Source: Oxytricha trifallax | Taxonomy: Eukaryota; Ciliophora; Spirotrichea; Sporadotrichida; Oxytrichidae | Length of the DNA stretch: 64,000 nt | Direction of reading: 5' to 3' | Assembly (NCBI GenBank): GCA_000711775.1 | Contig: ARYC01001482.1 | Coordinates: 26,291 to 90,290 of the forward strand | Part shown: piece by piece, positions 1 to 12,280 of the stretch | How the letters are laid out: every line of letters begins with the position of its first letter | Position numbering within the stretch: position 1 is the first letter of the stretch | Translations under genes and position numbers: made by a program | The notes under the pieces: generated by a model | Told to the model about the DNA's origin: nothing | Seen by the model: only the letters and a program-made list of their open reading frames with translations | Database searches by the model: none

Positions 1-3000
1 CAAGAGTGACATTATTTCTTTTTAAGGCTCTTCCTAATTTTGAATCTTTGCTTACTCAATATTCTTGCGAATTTTAAGAGACTTTCTTTGTTCTTCCATA
101 TTTCTTAAATTTCTTGCAACATCTGGATTGTTTGAATTTTCTTTAAGCAATTTAACCAGCTAGTACTTGATCAATAATTTCTTGAATCTAAGAGCCACAC
201 TATGATCTTAAGAGCACTTCAGCATTCTTTAAAATTTCTCAGGTTTTACATAATTCTTCTTCAAAAGCTTTTTTAGTCTATGAAATGGCTTAGCTCTTTG
301 GTTATCTCCAAATAGTTTCTTTTTTAAGTCGTTCATATAGAGCAGTGTTTTAGGAGTCTAAAGATTTTAAGATAAATCTTTTTTCATTTAAACTTTATTT
401 GGAATAAGGTATTACGGGTCAAGTTAGGATGGCGGAGCTTGACGTCTCCTTTTAAAGCCTACTGATTTAAAAATTTAGCTCCTAGTACTCCTCTTTGCTT
501 GAATCTTTTGCATTATTGAAAAAATTAGATTTTTTCTAGCCAATTTTATCTTAGAAGGATGTTACTTAAAGTACACCAAGTGTATCATTTGGTTATGGGT
601 GTTCTTTAGGAGAAAATTGCATTGAAGTCGAGGATTTTTAAGATGGAGTTTAAGGCTCTTCTTTAATGTCATTCTAAGGCAGGATTCCACCAAGCTTTTT
701 TGAGTAAAAAATTTCCACTTTTTCATAAAGCTTTGATCCCCTCCTGTATTATTCAGGGCTCAGATTTTTGTCAGAACCTTGACTTAATCTCATTGTACTT
801 TTCCGTTCTTGTTAAAGTTTGGCAAGATCAATGTTATTTAGCCTGGAATCATCGTTTCCGTTTACATTATGATATGATCCATGGAGAGACAACTTTAAGT
901 CTGATAATTAGAACTTATTTTAAGAATTTGATTCTTCTTCGTCAGAATATTCTCCTAATACTGTTCTTTTGCGCTAATTCAATATGCTCATAGCCTAAGT
1001 TATGTCATCAGATAAAAAAATAAAAAAATTCTTTTTGTTATCTAGAGACTATTCAACTTTAAGTGTATTAGAAGATTTTACTGATGATAATTTTTTCTCT
1101 TAGCTACTACTTTTCCTATTGAACGAGCTTTATTATCTGTTTCTTAATAACAACTCTCTCGGATCTACTTTCTTTTTCATTAATCCACTGAACGATCCAG
1201 GTGTAAAAAATTCAGAATCTGAGGATATGTCATTAATTTGTAGAATCTGGATTGAAGATAGATCATCTTGAATTACATTCATTTTTTCTCTCTCTAGATT
1301 GAATGGACAAAACAAAATTACATCTAGGAGCTCATCTTTAGAAAGCCTGTTTGAAAGAAATTGAGATAGAATTTTCATGTCATAACTAATCTAATCCAGA
1401 TTCTCACCATTTCCATCTAGCTAATCTTTTATGTCTTCGATGAAAAGCTTGTTCTCTTTATTCTTCAAAAATTAGAGTAAAATATTCCTAGTAAATTATT
1501 ATCTTTCTTTTATCTTCTCAAGAGTCTATTATCCTCTCAATCCTTAAACTTCTTTGATACTTACATAATGCTATTTTAAGTAATTATCAATCTCCTGACC
1601 TCTGAGATTCTCAGTTTAAGTCTTTAAAATTTGTATTTTCTCCATAATGTTAGAGAGAAAGGGATAAATTTAGGTATTTAATGTTTTCTCTTTATTTTAC
1701 CAGTAAAATTTTTAATCATTGATGTATCTAAATTGCCATGCTTCATCAGACTGTTTATTGATTGCATCAATCAAATCGCTTATTAAGTAAAGGATGTGTA
1801 CATCGACGTTTAAATCTACGTTACATTAATTGGCTACTACAAAAATTTCGATGTCTTTTTATGTACATTTCAAAAACTTTCGTCTTTTAAAAGTCTCTTT
1901 AATCGAGAATTGGGATTTTTCTTCGACATATTTAGCCTCAGGAGCTTGGTCTATATTGAAATATTAATCTTAATCTAAATTTTTTTCTTGAAAGTTTTAG
2001 TCAGATTGAAGTTAATCGATTGGTGTCGCATTTTTATTTTCTAGTTTTTTCCTTTTTTTTCTTGCTATTCAAAGAACATCTTTACTTGATTCATGTTTAG
2101 AGTAAAGTTTCTTAGGACATTATCAAAAGTTCTAAGCTTATTTTTTATTTCTGATAGCATTTAGGGATTTTCTTTGTAATAAACTCTACCTCTTTCAATC
2201 ATAGATATTGCAAATGGCTCAATTGGGTGAAATTTAGTCTCAAGAAATCTTGAACAATGAAAAAAGGTATTCTGATTACTTTCTTAGTCAGTTTTCCTTT
2301 TCCAATTATTAGGGAGAGGCAAGCACATTAGATATTACGGAAGCCATAAAAGGTAGGATTCATTAAGAATATCTATGCCATAAATTGAACCTAAAGATAA
2401 TATCTGAGTCATATTCATTTACTTAAACAAAAACGATTCAATGATTCCTTTAGTCTTAAAAAATCTCCAAAATTACTTTCATAATAAGCCATTGATTCTT
2501 TTTCAATTTCTTTTAGTATTTAAATTCTTGTCTCAGTATCTTGTTCTTCAAATTTTATATAACCTTCTGGAGCTTCAACTCTCTAATCTTTGATTTTCTT
2601 AATCAATAGTTTCATTGTTCTTTTCGATTTTGCGTTATCAACCTCAAGTATGTTTTCAAATTATGGATCTCCCTTAGAAATTTCTTTCTTAGTTTTAGAC
2701 AGATTTCTTTGATAAAACTCCATTGATAAAGTTCCTACAACTGCTTTTTACTAAGCTATGATTTTCTTGATTAAGCTAGCTTCTCTCTTAAGTTTGGTTT
2801 TATTTAGTATTTTCAGATTTTACTCATCAATTGCTAGGTCGTCCATCGTGATTTATCTATTGAATTCCTTTTCTAGTGATAAAATTCTAAGAAACAGCTT
2901 TCTGAAATAGTATCTAAGTGGATGCTCCCTTGTCTAGATATTTTCTTATATACTGTTGAATTAGGTGTACCCATCAATGTCGTATTCTCTCTCCCATCCT

Positions 3001-3115
3001 AAAGGGAGATTTGTTAAAAGAATTTATTTGAAAAACCACCAATACTTCGGTTTATCGAGGGAGAGGTCAAACCCTATTTCTCAAGCTAAGTGATCAACTT
3101 CCTATATATACATAG
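1..3115 (-). CDS. CEP164-like WW-domain protein, 3' end outside window
   Basis: Read leftwards with TAA/TAG as Gln, this stretch gives long coding blocks. Near 3090-2900 the protein shows EIGFD followed by about 25 residues and then LPLGWEREYDIDGY and EHPLRYYFRKL. That is the layout of the N-terminal WW domain of CEP164 (A-R/K-EIGIDP, then LPxGW, then W/xHP). A second WW-like unit with LPLPNNWKRK, FHPIEPFA lies near 2320-2200, and a third WW-like stretch (EAWQFRYINDQKFYW) near 1750. The rest is lysine- and glutamate-rich coiled coil. CEP164 family proteins sit at basal-body distal appendages and help cilium formation, which fits a ciliate. The frame changes several times, consistent with IESs or indels, and an in-frame TGA lies at 3081-3083 just before EIGFD. 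Family assignment is from the motif only; other WW-coiled-coil proteins are possible. Confidence 0.45.
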
Positions 3116-3469
3116 AGTTACAATCATTTCATGTTTTATATGTCAGAGAATAAAACTAATGATAATAATAGTTGAATTCTTACATCTTATCCGAAATAAA
3201 ATTCTTGCTCTTTGTCGTTAGACTTTATTACTATTCTTATTTATCTATTAATTGGTCCTCTTGCTACAGGAAGCTGATTCAAAGTGTTCTTCCTAAAATT
3301 AAAGGTTCTTTAATTGGTCGAGTTCCTGTCTGTAAACATGTTCAATTATTATAATTTATTATTTTATATTTTGATGTAATATTTCATGTAAAACGTTTGG
3401 AATTTAGATTTCTACATAATTTATAACGAGTGTATTTTAAAACTAGAATCATTTTTATAAATAAACTTA

Positions 3470-4252
3470 AAAAAGGAACTTTTGGTTTTATATGCATATA
3501 TTTCCCATATGAATTCGATGATAATTCACTTTTCATGGGTGCGCTTTGACCCAAACTAATACAATTATTGACTTGACTATCATTCTTTCTGTTATTGCCA
3601 ACTCCAAGACCACCCAAATTGATGCTATTATCATTACTCATCATCTAAGCACCTGTTTTACCTAGTGTGCTTCTTAACGAAGCAGTACCTTTACTGGATT
3701 TTTATTTATGCATTAAGCTATCGCTGTTGTTATATTAAAATCTTCTTATTAAAGTCTACTGTCTAGTTTCTATCTTTCATCAATTCGTTCTTTAATTAAA
3801 ATAGGTTTTCAATCTATACGCTTGTTGTATAATCTATCAAAGTTTCCAATCTCCTCGTGTTTTGGCACTTGATGCTCTCTCGTTAAGGAATTGATACTTT
3901 TGTTGTTTAGCAGTCCATACTAAGACTAACCCACACTTTAACTTTGATAAGCTAAGGCTCCGGCTCTAGTATTGCCATAATAGGGCTGCTTTTATTATTA
4001 GGAAATGCTATCAATTCCACTATTTTATTCCTCGAATTTCAGGTTATTATCAAGCAGCTAGCACTTTTACTTGTGATGAGAATCATTAAGTTATTAATCT
4101 TCGAAGAAATTCTCTTTCTTTTTACCTCTGACTTGGGTGAGACGCTTTGGCTTGGCACCATCTATATCGTCTGTTGAAATGTACCTTTATTGATCTTTAT
4201 TAGGTTATCTTTAGTCATAAATTTAAAAAAGATTTTTTTAATTGTTTTGCAT
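3470..4252 (-). CDS. Ser/Asn/Gln-rich protein, function unknown
   Basis: ATG at 4252 opens a frame beginning MQNNQKNLFQIYDQ with many TAA/TAG Gln codons and a basic patch (KPKRLTQVRGKKKEN). The frame reaches TGA at 3811-3809, but coding continues in other frames with LETLIDYTTSVQIENLFQLK, a coiled-coil pattern. It then continues as a Ser/Asn/Gly-rich segment around MMSNDNSINLGGLGVGNN to about 3480. The frame changes near 3820 and 3760 may be small indels or short IESs. No domain is recognised. It could be a separate gene upstream of the CEP164-like block or the N-terminal part of a longer one. Confidence 0.4.
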
Positions 4253-4259
4253 TTATCAA

Positions 4260-5030
4260 TATCTAAACGCAACTAAATCATATAATGAAAGTGTTTATGT
4301 ACAATTTAAGGTTTTGTTGTGATTTAGTAATAAAAATAAAATGTTGAGTTACGAATAAATAATAAAAAACTAAAGAGCATCTTCAATTGACAATCCACTT
4401 GCTTATTCAAATATTTCTCAAGGTAGGTAATAAGATCAAACGATTTACACTATTTACAGAGATCTATAATGAATATTTGCAAAATACAGCCTAATCTGGT
4501 AAAAAATTATTCAGACCTCCATAGCCATATGCAAGAGTGAATTCAGCTATTTAATTTAAACGTTTATTTATAAAAATCTCAAGTTTTTGTTACTATATTT
4601 CTATTTTTAAATGCTGGACCAAGCTAGATTACTTACTCATCTTAAATGAAACAGCGAATAAATAAAGATAACGGACATTATATAGAATCATAAATTGTTA
4701 ATCAAGAATAAACATTAAATATTGTTTTATTGTTAAATTGATATTTTAATTCATCTAATTATGAAAAGATTATGAGTTTACTCAGAGAGCATGAATAACT
4801 AATGGAAGTAACAAGAAAATTCTTATGGATTAAATACTGCAGATTAATATTAAAAACAATAGCCATTTTAGTTACATGATATACCAGGCGATGATAGACT
4901 TCAATCATATCAGTACTATCTTGAATAGTAAAGATAACCTTATTCTTATACTAATGAGATATGTATTTAACTAAATTTTGACTAAAATTAAATTAAATTT
5001 ATAAAAGTAAACAAAATGTATTGTGTGTGC
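4260..5030. other. AT-rich intergenic stretch
   Basis: The stretch is mostly AT-rich with no long frame. A short possible coding piece lies on the minus strand at about 4475-4550, where AEFTLAYGYGGLNNFL can be read. It is too short to assign and may be an isolated coding block or chance. Confidence 0.4.
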
Positions 5031-5035
5031 GTGAG

Positions 5036-6140
5036 ATGTCTCAAGTAAAGCACAGCCAAAAATCTAATGCTACTTTTTTCTGGTCTATCAATAGTAAAAA
5101 ACAATGTCCAATATTTATCATTAATTCATAATTAATTTGAGTAAGATAGGAGGTGGATAAGTAGTATGGCTTGCAGCAATGATTTACAATTTTAAGTTAT
5201 GGCGAGCTAAATTTGATTATCTAATGTCAAAAGATGCATTGAGAGAATACACTATGATAAGCCTGATGAGTGTGTGCTTTTTAAGTGTTATTTGCGGATT
5301 TATTGGAATATTAGCTTCTGTTAAGCCTGGTAGATTTACTATATGTTTGGTAAGATCAATATAATTACACTTTTAGCAATTAAAGCACTTATAAATTACT
5401 ACAATTACTTTATAAATGAATAGAGTTAACTTACATAATATAGTTATCATGCTTTTCTTTGATAGTATTTTTAGTGGAAATTTTGATATTGGTTTTGCTT
5501 TTGTAATATTCTAGTAAGAATTTTGAGTAAGCCTTCTAGTTATTTTATAGAATTTGATGGAATAAATCAGGCATTATGTCACAATAACTCAGACTTCCTA
5601 ATATCTGCATAGCAATCATAATTTAATGTCTTCAAATAAGATTTCCAATAAATGAAGGAAAATTATATAGATAAATTTATGTGCAGTTCATAGCATTGTC
5701 CTTGTATCTAAGTAAATACAGATCTATGGAGAGATAACAACACATCATTTACAAATTAGTAAATTCTATTTTATGTTCACATATTAAACTTAAATGAATT
5801 TATTGATTGAGCGGATATAACTTCAAGGGAGTTTATAGTGAATTCAAAGATTGTTATTAAACTTTACTAAAATAAAACCTTATTGAGAGATTAGACGATG
5901 ATTTCTTAGGTTTAGTTTATCCTTGGAAATTTAATTGAATTGTCAAGGATTATGTGAAACACCAAAATTCTTTTTCTTTAAAGATATTGCTTTTGGGCCA
6001 CCATTATAAACATGTGCAAAAGCAATTTAAGATAAAATAGAAGAAAGTTTCTTCCCTTTGTCGGTAGGGCTTATGATATGTGCAATAATAGTACTATTTA
6101 TATTTTACCTATAATATGCTATTTGGTGTTAATAAATTAA
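5036..6140 (+). CDS. tetraspanin-like membrane protein, IES-interrupted
   Basis: Coding blocks in order: MSQVKHSQKSNATFFW from an ATG near 5036; a block at about 5150-5350 with MIYNFKLWRAKFDYLM and a hydrophobic run CFLSVICGFIGILASVKPG, like tetraspanin TM2 and its short inner loop; a block at about 5525-5805 with CSSQHCPCIQ, a cysteine-containing extracellular loop; and a final block at about 5950-6137 with NCQGLCETPKF, TCAKAIQDKIEESFFP and a last membrane helix LMICAIIVLFIFYL. Four-helix topology with a Cys-rich large loop before the last helix is the tetraspanin pattern. The strict CCG motif is not seen, so the subfamily is open. AT-rich gaps between blocks are probably IESs; a GT..AG candidate intron also starts at 5349. 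Confidence 0.5.
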
Positions 6141-6211
6141 GAAATGATTTCTATCAAACTTAGTATCATACAATTCAATTTAAGTTATGAAATTAAGTAA
6201 AATTTTTTTAA

Positions 6212-8034
6212 TCATTCAATCATCGACATTATTTAAGGAAGACCTTCAGCAGGACCTGCTAAGAATAAATATCTATTTCTATCCTCAAACATCTAATAGA
6301 AATTGGCAAGCACCAATTTTTCATTGTCCCACTCTCCCGTGCTTGCTGATATGAACTTGAAGAACTCTTGACCCAATACACTAAGCAATATACTTACCTC
6401 ATATACCACCTTTTCTTGATCTATTTAGCTTCCACCACCGTTTTGATTGACGTTAGGGTCATTTGAGTACAATACTTCTTGGAATGTGTCGAATATAGAG
6501 AACAGATCATCCAGTCGCTGTGCAAGTTGGAAAGAAATTTATTTCACAATAAATTCAGCAGTTACTCCAGACTCTGCACCAAATTGAAAAGCTTTTTGTG
6601 ATAGGATTCGTTTAAAAGTCAAATCTTAGGATTCTCTATTCTTTCTTTGATGCTCAAGATCTTTCATGATTTATGGATTCATGTCGTTGAACATCTCATC
6701 TATAAAGATTAATTTTATATAAAGTACTTTTTCTATAGGTGGGGATATCTTCAGCTGATTGATCCATTTAAGTTTTTGTCTATCCCATAACGCTTTATGT
6801 TTATTGCCTAAAAGAATTCAACGAAAATTCTAAACATACTAAGTATTATTTTTTATCTGATTTTAATCGGTTCTTGATCTAAATAAGTCTTCTTTAACCA
6901 TAGTAACATTAATTTATATCTTAAGGAAAACAGATTCATTAGTTAGCATGATTTTGAGTTTGGGTGTCCCTGTAGCAGCTAAACAAGAAATGAATAATGG
7001 CTTTGTGGTGTTCTTATACTTTTGGGCATCTAAATGTCTTTGCACTTTTATGGGCCTGACATCCTTGATAACCTATTGTGCTTAGAATGGCAAGACGATA
7101 AGGAAGATTATATCGCACTCAGCTACCACTCTTTCATTGTTGAAATCAACGTAAACTCCGAATTCTTATTGGAAAGCTCGAAGTAAGTGAGGTTGCCTTG
7201 TTGACATAAACAACTTCAATCCATCGAATTGATCTAATATAAAAGAAATTTAGTTTTACTATAATTTACTTTGAGTCTCTAAAAGCTTGGTGAGGATCAT
7301 AGTTCCTAATTGGCCACAGCCTATAATTCCAATCTTTAATGGCTGTATCTCAATTGCCTGACTTGAGACAAGCATATCTTATTGAAGTACCTTCCTCTCG
7401 CTATTCAAGGTTTAAGAATTTTCTAAACTTTTTGCCATAGAATTCAATTTATACCCCTGAATATTATACTGTTGTTTTATAATTAGAGTCTTCTTATCTA
7501 TATAATGAAATTCATTTTGATTATAGTATACTTTTAATAAAAAAAGCCAATAAGTTTTGAGTTTAAAATCCAGTGCTTGGTGCATTTCCTACATTAAAAC
7601 TCTGCTTGTATCTCAGTAATTCTCCATAGACACTAGCATAGTACACACACTAGAGCATGAGGATGTTTCTAACCACTTCACTAGTCAGAAATATATTTTG
7701 CATGTCATCATCTGGAATGAAGTTGTCCAGCCAGTTCTTACCAAATCTTGGAATCCCACTCATTGAGAAGAAATGCGGAGATTTTAACTATGAGTGAAGA
7801 TCGTTTCTGTTTTGCTGGTAGTGCTCGTTTTATGTTATAGATAACTGTGAATTATCTTGGTTTGTTTTCTTAGAGTCATCTATAAAGAGTTAGGTGAATT
7901 TATGAATAATATCTGAAGTTACCTAGTTCTAAGATTTTGTTTTATATTTAAGAAGAATCATTCAAACCGTTTGCTATGTCTTTATGATTTAGTCTTTGGG
8001 AGTAAGAACTGTATACTGAGTGAGTTCCAGACAT
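6212..8034 (-). CDS. NOXRED1-like NADP-dependent oxidoreductase
   Basis: ATG at 8034 starts MSGTHSVYSSYSQR. The N-terminal region ends with GELLRYKQSFNVGN near 7590. After an AT-rich gap (about 7445-7560, probable IES) the next block begins MAKSLENSQTLN and carries a Rossmann nucleotide-binding motif IGIIGCGQLGTMILTKLLE, then CDIIFLIVLPFQAQ and LFISCLAATGTPKLKIML. This order matches NOXRED1/pyrroline-5-carboxylate-reductase-like proteins (GIIGxGxLG, then a D-V-I-F-L-C-x-L-P-x-Q strand, then S-x-x-A-x-x-P-x-x-x-L). The C-terminal half is helical, ends TGA at 6214-6212 and has FEDRNRYLFLAGPAEGLPQ near the end. An in-frame TGA lies at 6818-6820 between NFR and ILLGN. Substrate unknown. Confidence 0.6.
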
Positions 8035-8118
8035 TTTATTAAGAATTTAAAATAATAAAACTTAATTCTATTTGAAATTAAAATCAACTTAAATTATTAT
8101 AATTGAATTGATTATAGC

Positions 8119-10196
8119 ATGGAAATACTAATTGCAAGTCGTTTCAAATTGATTAAGAAAATAGGGGGAGGTGCATTTGGTCAAATATACGAGGGTTTCG
8201 ATCTCATAACTTAAGATAAAGTCTCAGTCAATTAGTAAAATTACAATTGTAAATCCGAAATAAATTATAATTATAGGAACATATGACTATAAAATTCCCA
8301 TAGTTTTTGTATGAAGCCAAAATTATGCGACTATTATAAGGAAATGAAGGAATCCCAATTTTATTCTGGGCTGGTCAGGAGGGTGAATTAACGTTATGGT
8401 TATGGAATTATTAGGACCTTCTCTAGAAGATTTATTTTCTCATTGTGGAATGAAACTTACTCTTAAGTCTACTTTGATGCTTGCCAAATAAATGGTAAGT
8501 CATTCATAAACATATAATGAACAATTCATAAATTTTTAGCTGAGCAGGATCGAGTACTTCCATTCAAGACAATTTGTTCATCGAGACATTAAGCCTGACA
8601 ATTTCTTGATGGGAATGGGAAACAAATCAGATACAGTATATTTGATAGACTACGGTCTGGCTAAGCGATATATTGAACCAAAAACAGGTTAGCACATTCC
8701 TTTCAAAGAAGGGAAACTCTTATCAGGGACTGCTCGTTACACATGCTTAAACAATCACTTGGGTTATGAGTAAAGTAGGATTTGCCTATGTTTTGATTTA
8801 TCTAGTAATGGGATAACTACCATGGATGGGTATTGGGGGAAACAAAAAGACAGATAAATACTAAGCTATCATGCAAATGAAAAGAGATTTACAATTTCGG
8901 TAAATTTCACAAGAACTCCCAATTGAATTTGAAGACTTGCTTAGATACTGTAGAGCTCTTAAGTTTACTGATAGACCTGATTATTCTTACTTAAAAAAGA
9001 TGTTTTATGCTGTTTTTTATAGAGCTAATTTCATTGACTATTAATTTGATTGGAAATTAACACATGTAAGTTTTATAATTACCTACGCTATACTTTAAAC
9101 TACGAATTTCCTATTTTAAATTTGTTTGTAATTAGAAAGAGAACGTGCTGAACATGCAAAAGAATCTTGAAAAAAAAACTTAATTTTTAGCTACAGAGGC
9201 TTTGGCGAGAAGAAAACGATATGGAGATAAATATGACATAAAATTTCCACCCATAAAATTAGACGCAGCTGCTATTGCTCAAAATCTCAAGAACGGAATT
9301 TTAAAGAAGTTATATAACTACGAAGATCTATATTTTATTATGCAATATTTTGCTTAGACTTTTAAAGCAATTTATGGAATTACATATTGTATTTGGAAGA
9401 TCCTGACAATGATGACGAATTCAGTAGAGGAGGCAGGAAGAAATATAAAGATGGGGATGATGAAGAGTATGGAGAAGAAGAATATGAAGATGAAGATGGT
9501 GAGGAAGGATATAAAGACGATGAAGACTTAGAGGAGGATGACCACGATAATCTCTTCCCTCGAATTAGTAAAAAACATAAGCCCTAATCACAATAACAGC
9601 GACCTCGGTCTCAAGTGCAATATAATCCTTTCCAGACTAATAAGCAACCATAAAAAGTCAAGTCTTTGCAGAAATTACCAGACATAAAGAGGCAAACACA
9701 GCAGAAACCATAGACTAAGAGGGAGTAAGATGACTAGGAGGAGGAAGAATAAGATGAAGAGGAGGATGGTGAAGAAGATGGCGAGTATGATGATGAAGAC
9801 GATGAGGATAACAAGACAGGTCTGCGAAGTCAGCAGAGTAGAGCTAGAGATCGACTGTAGCAGCACTTAAACAACAGTCAAGTGAATTGAGTGATAAGCA
9901 ACACTGTAATGCGTGATTTGAGAGATAAAATTGACAAGAAAGCCATCAACCCTAATGCAGATATCAACCCATACAATAATGCAAAGTAGAAACCTAGAAG
10001 TATGAGGGAAAGTACTAGAAATCCCAATAAAAACAAAAGTTAGGCTGCACCAAGGCAGAGGTCTAGGGTTGATGATGATTAGGAGTAGAGAATAAAGGTA
10101 AAGGATCTGACTAATTAGATCAATAGAGGCATCAAGGACATGAACAAGAATTTAATAGATACACTCAAGAAGCAGAAGGAACCTATAATTAATTGA
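8119..10196 (+). CDS. casein kinase 1-like protein kinase with acidic tail
   Basis: ATG at 8119 gives [21 protein letters not shown] (glycine loop). Further motifs are [49 protein letters not shown] (catalytic loop), [10 protein letters not shown] and [20 protein letters not shown], all diagnostic of the CK1 family. GT-AG introns are visible at 8235-8276, 8495-8539 and 9066-9135. After the kinase come [12 protein letters not shown] and a long acidic region (9387-9850) rich in Glu/Asp, then a basic coiled tail ending at TGA 10194-10196. Damage: the conserved DDLESLG stretch expected after GYEQSR (near 8775) is missing with a frame change, single bases appear lost near 8232 and 8395, and an in-frame TGA lies at 9898. 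It is either a decayed copy or carries assembly indels. Confidence 0.75.
8495..8539 (+). other. short spliceosomal intron in CK1-like gene
   Basis: A 45-nt GTAAGT...TTTTTAG segment sits between the codons for LAKQM and LSRIEYFH. Removing it joins the conserved CK1 helix in frame. It contains stop-like and AT-rich sequence and has no flanking direct repeat, so an intron is more likely than an IES. Confidence 0.8.
9066..9135 (+). other. short spliceosomal intron in CK1-like gene
   Basis: A 70-nt GTAAGT...AATTAG segment follows YQFDWKLTH and precedes [10 protein letters not shown]. Splicing keeps the frame at the end of the kinase domain. Confidence 0.7.
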
Positions 10197-10275
10197 TAAT
10201 ATAATGGGTATAAATAAATATTATATTAGGAATGCGACACCAATTAGATTGAATCCAATAATGAGGAATAAGAAT

Positions 10276-10350
10276 CAAAACCCCAAAACTCCTTAATGAG
10301 GTTTATAAGTGCTTTGACTTGTAGGGAATTTGTTAGGGGTTGTGGATATT
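10276..10350. repeat. TBE copy 1 left terminal inverted repeat
   Basis: Begins CAAAACCCCAAAAC, a C4A4 telomere-like tract, and continues through GAGGTTTATAAGTGCTTTGA to GGAATTTGTTAGGGGTTG. The same sequence appears inverted at 14134-14208 with a few mismatches. Confidence 0.9.
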
Positions 10351-10416
10351 AATAGGTTTTAATGTGAAATTTTTAGTAAATGTATTTAATTTAATCACTC
10401 AAAATGCACTTTTGGA

Positions 10417-11846
10417 TCATGTGGGAGAGGTCTAAAAGTTTATCTTACTTAACCACAACTCTATCTGCTCTATTGATATGTCTGATCTTGAGTTTGGTTT
10501 AATTATTATTGACTCTGCCATTTGTTTAATTGATTGAGATACTCTTGTTTTGTTAATAAATTGCTTTATTCTTTGTTTCGCATCTTTTTCACACCTTGTT
10601 AAGCAATAATCTTTGCGAGGCATATCGCACTCTATTATTATTATTGCTGCTAAAGCCCACACATCCCACTAAAAGTCTCCATCTCTCCAGTCTTCTCTTT
10701 CTGGATAGTACCCTTGCGTTCCCATTACAGTTCCAAGCCTTGATACTTCCACTCTTTAGGCTCTGTCGAAATCGATTATTGCTACTCTTACAGGTGAAAA
10801 GTTTATCATTATATTTTCTGGCTTCAAATCTCTGTGAACAAATCCTAACTTATGAAACTCTTTAATGCCTTATACGGTCTGAGTTGCTATTTATCCAAGT
10901 TACTTATGATTCCTTGGATCTGTTATGAAATCTCTTAGGGTCATTTCATAGAGTAGAAGTCTGAAAGCAACATGATTCTTGGCAAGGAGAACAGCATCTA
11001 GCTTGATTAAGTAACTACACTCTTTAAACTTTGCTTGAGTAAGTACTTGATAATCATTTGTAAACTCCATTTAATATTTTTCATCACTTAAGATATAGTT
11101 AAAGGGACGCACCTTGTATGCGTATTGATGATCATTGATAACCTTCTTATCAAAGGAGTCTTCTAATATTAGGTAGCTTTAAAGAGAAGTATCTAGGTCA
11201 ATTAAGCAAGAACCGGTATTTTCTTGTATTGAATCTTGATCATAATTTTTGTTATTTCAGAGTTCAGTTTGTTGCGTGCCTATCTAACGTACTATAACTC
11301 TCTTGCTTATTCAGGCACTACGACCTTAGAATATTCCCTCGCTTTTCTTTTGTTGAGAAGCTTCAGCTCAACTTCATCATTCACAACTTCTATATCTTTC
11401 GTGTGAGCTTTTAATAGATGCTTCTTCAAGTCTCTTGTATGAGAGTATTGCTTATGGCACTCAAAGCAGTCATACTTTCCATCTATTTTATCATGCTTTA
11501 AGTATACAGTGGGCTTGGCTTCTCTATGCTCTTTCTTATGTCTGTACCAGCTTGATTTATGAGCAAAATCTCTCTCACATAGCTCACAAAAATAGACTTC
11601 AGCTTCTTCAGTTTGTATAGGAATTTCATTAATACCTTTCTCCTCCTCTCTGTCTCCCACACACTTATTTGCCATTTATTTTCTATTATTAATTTCTATT
11701 TTAATAACAGAGACCTCAAGTGATAGCTCTGGTAGTTCCTTATGAGAGTTCATCTCACAGCTATCACACTTTTTATTGACGCCAAAGGTAAGTTTTATTT
11801 AGTTTGATGGAAGTGCTGTTATTTTTCTTAAAAAGTTAGCGCTCAT
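10417..11846 (-). CDS. TBE 57-kDa-type protein: two C2H2 zinc fingers plus kinase-like domain
   Basis: ATG at 11846 gives MSANFLRKITALPSNQ. Two C2H2 fingers follow: CELCERDFAHKSSWYRHKKEH and CFECHKQYSHTRDLKKHLLKAH (C-x2-C-x12-H-x3/4-H). The C-terminal half is protein-kinase-like: FVHRDLKPENIMI (catalytic loop), IIDFDRAQRVE in the DFG position, GTQGYYPERE (activation/APE region) and WDVWALAAIII. The Mg-binding Gly of DFG is replaced by Asp here. The same architecture is found in the other TBE copies of this window and matches the zinc-finger/kinase ORF described for Oxytricha TBEs. Role in transposition is not established. A frame change near 11170-11230 interrupts the linker. Confidence 0.85.
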
Positions 11847-12280
11847 ATTTAAATTTGAATTTATAAAACTGCCTCAATAATTGAGAGCTTATATGAGAGG
11901 TTTGCAAGCATACAAGTTTCAAGGGAAGTTTTTAGAGTATTAGAGAAGAATTATGAGTGTTAAGAGACGATCCAGCTACATATGGGTGAGGAAGTAACCA
12001 TTTTACTTTCAATAATAAGTTGATTATAGTACGTACCGATTTAGGAAGTGCACCTAATTAAGTACGGGAACGCAAATTTAAATTTAAAAATATGGAACTA
12101 TAACAGTAGAAATTGATATCAATCTCTCAAGTTTGAAACCAGTTCTCAAAATCTTTCCATATCCTTCTTAGAGGTTGACCTCCTTTAGGATGCCCATATT
12201 TAATAGTAAGTTGTAAAAAGATAAATAATTGAAATCAATAAACTTAAATTTGAATATCATTTCTAAGATCTGTAAATAAG

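Noticed and set aside
700-993. Plus-strand open frame of 97 codons
   Set aside because: It overlaps the minus-strand WW/coiled-coil gene, uses rare composition (Leu/Ile/Phe-rich) and is a shadow of the antisense coding sequence.
9675-9866. Minus-strand Leu/Ile-rich frame
   Set aside because: Antisense shadow of the acidic tail of the CK1-like gene.
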